Assembly (NCBI RefSeq): GCF_030400225.1
Contig: NZ_VJYB01000003.1
Span: 1-64,000, forward strand
Reading direction: 5' to 3'
Length of the DNA: 64,000 bases
Origin: Lactobacillus sp. UCMA15818
GTDB lineage: Bacteria; Bacillota; Bacilli; Lactobacillales; Lactobacillaceae
Within the stretch, counting starts at the first letter, position 1, and the number at the start of each line of letters is the position of its first letter. Positions 62,001 to 64,000 of this stretch are shown in pieces. A program made the translations under genes and the position numbers. The notes under the pieces were generated by a model. It saw nothing but the letters and a program-made list of their open reading frames with translations, did not search any database and had not been told where the DNA came from.

Positions 62001-63485
62001 GTAGGTAAATAGTGACTGCGGTTTCTTACTTAACACAGCCAATGGAGAATCATATCCCATTGAAATAATTGGTTCCTCACCCTTTTGAGCCATTGGAATC
62101 AATGCATCACGAATAACATCTTCCGTATAGCCATGACGTCTCCATAATGTCCGCAGTGCGCTTTCTGAGATGTTTTCATCAACGTCTGCTTCTGATAGAT
62201 CATCAAGCGTTAATTGTTCATCTTTAAGCCACTTGGCATAGGGTTGACTACTTGAGTATTTTTCTTTAATCTCTGCTGTTCTGTAGAACTTGCCTTGACT
62301 AGTGTCTACAAGAATCATGTCAGCAGGTCCTAAGATTCCTTTTTCAATAATATCCTCTGGTGCAACATCATAAACACCTGACTCAGAAGCAACCACCAAG
62401 AAGTTGCCTTTTACAAGATTATATCTCGATGGTCGTAATCCATTTCGATCCAGTGCCGCACCAACTTGAACCCCATCTGTGAAACACAATGCTGCTGGGC
62501 CATCCCATGGGGCAACAAACCCTGCATTATATTCATCAAATGCTGCTTGCTTTGCAGACACGTGGGCATCCTTGCCCCAAGCCTCTGGAACCATCATCAA
62601 CAGAATTTGTGGAATATCCCTACCATTTCGGTACAGATACTCCATACAATTTTCTAACTTAGCCGAATCAGAATCTTCATCGTTATATATTTCTATATTA
62701 TGACTCACCATCCAATTTTCAGTTCTCTTCAAGGTGTTGATCTCACCATTATGAGCAATAAATCTAAATGGCTGTGCACGTTCCCAGCTCGGAAAAGTAT
62801 TGGTAGAGAAACGCGAATGAATCAATGCAATTGCAGATTCCATCGATTCAGCGTGTAAGTCTGGAAAGAATTCTCCTACTTGGTAAGCATGCAGCATTCC
62901 TTTGTAACAGATGGTCTTACTTGATAAACTTACAATTGCAAATTCTTCAGCAGAGAAGGTCTTTTCCAAGTGCCTACGTAATCGAAAAAGGGAGTCTTCG
63001 TATTCTCTCCCTGGAGCTATATCAAATGGTTTCCCAATGATTACCTGCACAAAACCTGGCATCGTTTTTTGTGCTGTTGGTCCGCAGCTCTCATATACGT
63101 ATGGAACATCTCTTGCTCCAATAACACGAAATCCTGCATCGCTAACTTCATCTTCAATAGACGAGAGCATTGCTTCTTTTTCAGCCTGTTTTTGTGGTAA
63201 AAAGAACATCCCAACAGCGTATTCACCAAAAACTGGCAAATTTATCTTCTGCTTATTAGCGTATGTTCTAAAAAAATTATCAGGCATCGCAAATAATATC
63301 CCTGCTCCATCCCCCGTATCAGGCTCTGAGCCTGTCCCACCACGATGATTCATTCTCTTCAACATAATCAGCGCTCGTTCGATTAATTCATGACTTGCTT
63401 TCCCATCAATTTGGGTAATAAATCCCATCCCACAAGCATCGTGCTCAAAGGATGGGCTATACATCGTATTATTGGAATTCTCCAT
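59013..63485 (-). CDS. gltB: glutamate synthase, large subunit
   Basis: A 1490-residue enzyme making two glutamates from glutamine and 2-oxoglutarate. A 17-residue propeptide precedes the nucleophile Cys18 in 'FEHDACGMGF'. It has the glutaminase domain (18-400), a central domain, the FMN domain with 'GGTGAAPRNSVRDAGLPWE' and the 3Fe-4S cluster 'GCIMMRVCSVNTCPTGIATQ', and the C-terminal beta-helix 'GGEAFFNGRAGERFCVRNSG'. Length is normal. ATG 63485 is chosen after GGTGGGAG; a GTG four codons earlier is less likely. GltBD is not common among lactobacilli, which usually need glutamate. Confidence 0.96.
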   Translation of the reverse strand: MENSNNTMYSPSFEHDACGMGFITQIDGKASHELIERALIMLKRMNHRGGTGSEPDTGDGAGILFAMPDNFFRTYANKQKINLPVFGEYAVGMFFLPQKQAEKEAMLSSIEDEVSDAGFRVIGARDVPYVYESCGPTAQKTMPGFVQVIIGKPFDIAPGREYEDSLFRLRRHLEKTFSAEEFAIVSLSSKTICYKGMLHAYQVGEFFPDLHAESMESAIALIHSRFSTNTFPSWERAQPFRFIAHNGEINTLKRTENWMVSHNIEIYNDEDSDSAKLENCMEYLYRNGRDIPQILLMMVPEAWGKDAHVSAKQAAFDEYNAGFVAPWDGPAALCFTDGVQVGAALDRNGLRPSRYNLVKGNFLVVASESGVYDVAPEDIIEKGILGPADMILVDTSQGKFYRTAEIKEKYSSSQPYAKWLKDEQLTLDDLSEADVDENISESALRTLWRRHGYTEDVIRDALIPMAQKGEEPIISMGYDSPLAVLSKKPQSLFTYFKQQFAQVTNPPIDAIREKLVIGTEMFLGADGDITKDVPLNAKKIKLDSPILNAKAYEKLRHLNGKNGFKAAVVTICYDIAGRPNRLEQALDDMFKEAESQIEQGANLLILSDRGATREQLIIPVLLAVSGLNNYLVRKGKRELASIIVDTGEACEIHHFATLLGYGASAIHPYGAYATLLSYNLGDKLESYRKAAEKGIVKVMSRMGISTIIGYQGAQLFEAVGLSEKVVNKYFTGTESRIGGLSLNQIEEEYLVRYRKAFNTRAIEDLPSGGSFKYRRDGEHHLYNPLTMYKFQQAVRTGDYAIYREYVEDVRKEEQDSPTTLRSLWEIKGGTHDAVPLSEVEPVSQIVKRFKAGAMSFGSLSKEAHECIAQAMNELNAKSNSGEGGENRARFKLQPDGRNLNSKIKQVASARFGVNAEYLMSAEELQIKVAQGAKPGEGGQLPGTKNFPWVAEIRGSVPGVRLISPPPHHDIYSIEDLKQLIHDLKQINPFAKVTVKLVSSTGVGTIATGVVKSGADKVTISGYDGGTGAAPRNSVRDAGLPWEMGLAEAHQTLALNNLRQRTTIETDGKLMTGRDVAIAIMLGAEEFSFASLVLVSIGCIMMRVCSVNTCPTGIATQNPGLRKLFIGKPEHVKNCMRFIAQDLREEMASLGYRTIDELVGHTENITPRFIAKGKAKSLDFSRILSTSVGIERKSVDPFVPKYQWPELNAFAEMALASEQPVVIKQPINNRMRTVGARMGGWIAQRFGNEGLPAGQLKFEYTGVAGQSFGAFITRGLELDLTGEANDYVGKGLSGGRLVVRAPKVAQQLYSNAPIVGNVACFGATGGEAFFNGRAGERFCVRNSGAHVVAEGIGDHGCEYMTNGIAMILGSTGRNFGAGMSGGIAYVYDPAGSFPQQCNLEMIELFEIDNEQDKKIVKDLLRKHFRYTDSQKAKFILDNWEVEAGHFVKVYPKEFRHINEIMAKYASKNVTDEELKQKAFDEIVGVQPTIMK

Positions 63486-63558
63486 CTTTACTCCCACCTT
63501 GCTAACAATCTGACTTCAATAAAATAAAATATCGATTAAACACTCTAATGTTCTTTTA

Positions 63559-63587
63559 ATTCTAGTTATAAAATAATAAAAACACAA
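63559..63587 (-). promoter_or_regulatory. gltB promoter
   Basis: Minus strand: TTGTGT (63587-63582), 17 bases, TAGAAT (63564-63559), about 65 bases before the gltB start. Confidence 0.62.
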
Positions 63588-63623
63588 GACTAATCCCTCT
63601 ATTGTTTGGAATCAAAAGAAATC

Positions 63624-63638
63624 TAACATCAAATGTTA
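63624..63638 (-). promoter_or_regulatory. palindrome upstream of the gltB promoter, candidate regulator site
   Basis: TAACAT-CAA-ATGTTA is a perfect 6+3+6 palindrome about 37 bases upstream of the -35 box. Position suits an activator (GltC-like LysR protein) or another nitrogen regulator. It does not match the GlnR/TnrA consensus TGTNA-N7-TNACA. Confidence 0.45.
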
Positions 63639-63810
63639 ATTATTATTAGCTGAAATTATTATTTCTATTTTTTCAAGCTCATTGTTATTCCATAAAATAC
63701 GAACAATTATCTATAAATTTACATTTTATTCATTAATTTGCTTCTAATTTTATCGTGGATATTACTATAATTAGTTTTTATACTTAATTTAGATTAGATT
63801 TGACTACATA

Positions 63811-63878
63811 TAGGAAGAGGCCAGATCAAAATTCAACTTTTGACCCAGCCTCCTAATACATATTCCATAAATCAATGA
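63811..63878 (+). repeat. dispersed palindromic repeat, copy 8
   Basis: AGGAAGAGGCCAGATCAAAA…TTTTGACCCAGCCTCCT forms the stem, followed by a short tail TATTCCATAAATCAATGA. It lies upstream of gltB, near the end of the window. From 63880 to 64000 no gene is visible. Confidence 0.8.
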
Positions 63879-64000
63879 TTTTCGTCTATTTTCAAATTAG
63901 CACTTAATTTCTACCGCTGCATTCCATATTATCCTATTTAATTTAAACCACAATTTCTGTTTACTTTCCTTTGATATAATTCTGACCATCCGCAGCTGGT

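Noticed and set aside
63624-63645. GlnR/TnrA site upstream of gltB
   Set aside because: The palindrome is TAACAT-N3-ATGTTA and does not fit TGTNA-N7-TNACA.
1-64000. CRISPR arrays, tRNA genes, prophage genes
   Set aside because: No regularly spaced direct repeats, no cloverleaf-like TTCGA/CCA features and no phage structural or lysis genes were seen on either strand.

Overview
The window is AT-rich DNA from a low-GC Gram-positive bacterium of the family Lactobacillaceae. The first ~108 bases are the 5' end of a 16S rRNA gene (minus strand) with the lactobacillus-like opening 'GATCCTGGCTCAGGACGAAC'. The gene set also fits: several PTS systems, CcpA-type cre sites, sigma-54/LevR-type control of a mannose-family PTS, a heme/menaquinone-dependent cytochrome bd module, and strong Shine-Dalgarno sequences throughout. 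The genus is not certain; the 16S fragment and gene content look Ligilactobacillus/Liquorilactobacillus-like.

Layout, left to right. (1) 0-7.5 kb: 16S 5' end with its promoter, then a mannose-family PTS operon (free EIIB, EIIAB, EIIC, EIID, ManO/DUF956) driven by a sigma-54 promoter and the LevR/ManR activator. (2) 7.5-13.6 kb: orphan oligopeptide-binding lipoprotein, a probable ~50-nt small RNA, Hsp20, an OFA-family MFS carrier, a DUF606 transporter and a 3-hydroxyisobutyrate-dehydrogenase-like oxidoreductase. (3) 14.3-23.6 kb: a respiratory cluster with type II NADH dehydrogenase, MenA prenyltransferase, polyprenyl diphosphate synthase and cydABDC; together they give NADH -> menaquinone -> cytochrome bd -> O2, while the other menaquinone genes are not here. 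(4) 24-27 kb: a GT4 glycosyltransferase preceded by a 24-codon ORF, and glmS. (5) 27.4-33 kb: mannitol operon mtlA-mtlR-mtlF-mtlD with a perfect cre. (6) 33.6-35 kb: a DUF4440 gene destroyed by an IS30-family element and frameshifts. (7) 35.2-46 kb: an operon for unsaturated uronides (GH105 hydrolase, GPH symporter, isomerase-like protein, aldehyde dehydrogenase, small protein, KDPG aldolase, KduI, KduD, two PfkB kinases, IclR regulator). It takes an imported unsaturated disaccharide to pyruvate and glyceraldehyde 3-phosphate. (8) 46.8-49.1 kb: a drug-type ABC exporter whose ATPase gene carries frameshifts, with a divergent MarR regulator. (9) 49.5-54.1 kb: trehalose PTS, EIIA-Glc, treR and treC. 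(10) 54.2-57.2 kb: uppP, an amino-acid permease without a normal start codon, and a YjdF-family gene with a structured leader. (11) 57.6-63.5 kb: glutamate synthase gltBD.

At least nine copies of a dispersed palindromic intergenic repeat run through the window. Each has a stem around GGGTCAAAA/TTTTGACCC, and most have a conserved one-sided tail ending near TTTCATAAGTCAAAA. The most unusual observations are: the ABC ATPase frameshift at an A-AAA-AAG slippery heptamer; the YjdF leader with a perfect anti-Shine-Dalgarno match; the small RNA upstream of oppA; the permease lacking ATG/GTG/TTG at its expected start; the degenerate second EIIB domain of MtlA; and the repeat family. All product assignments come from reading motifs by eye; no database search was run.
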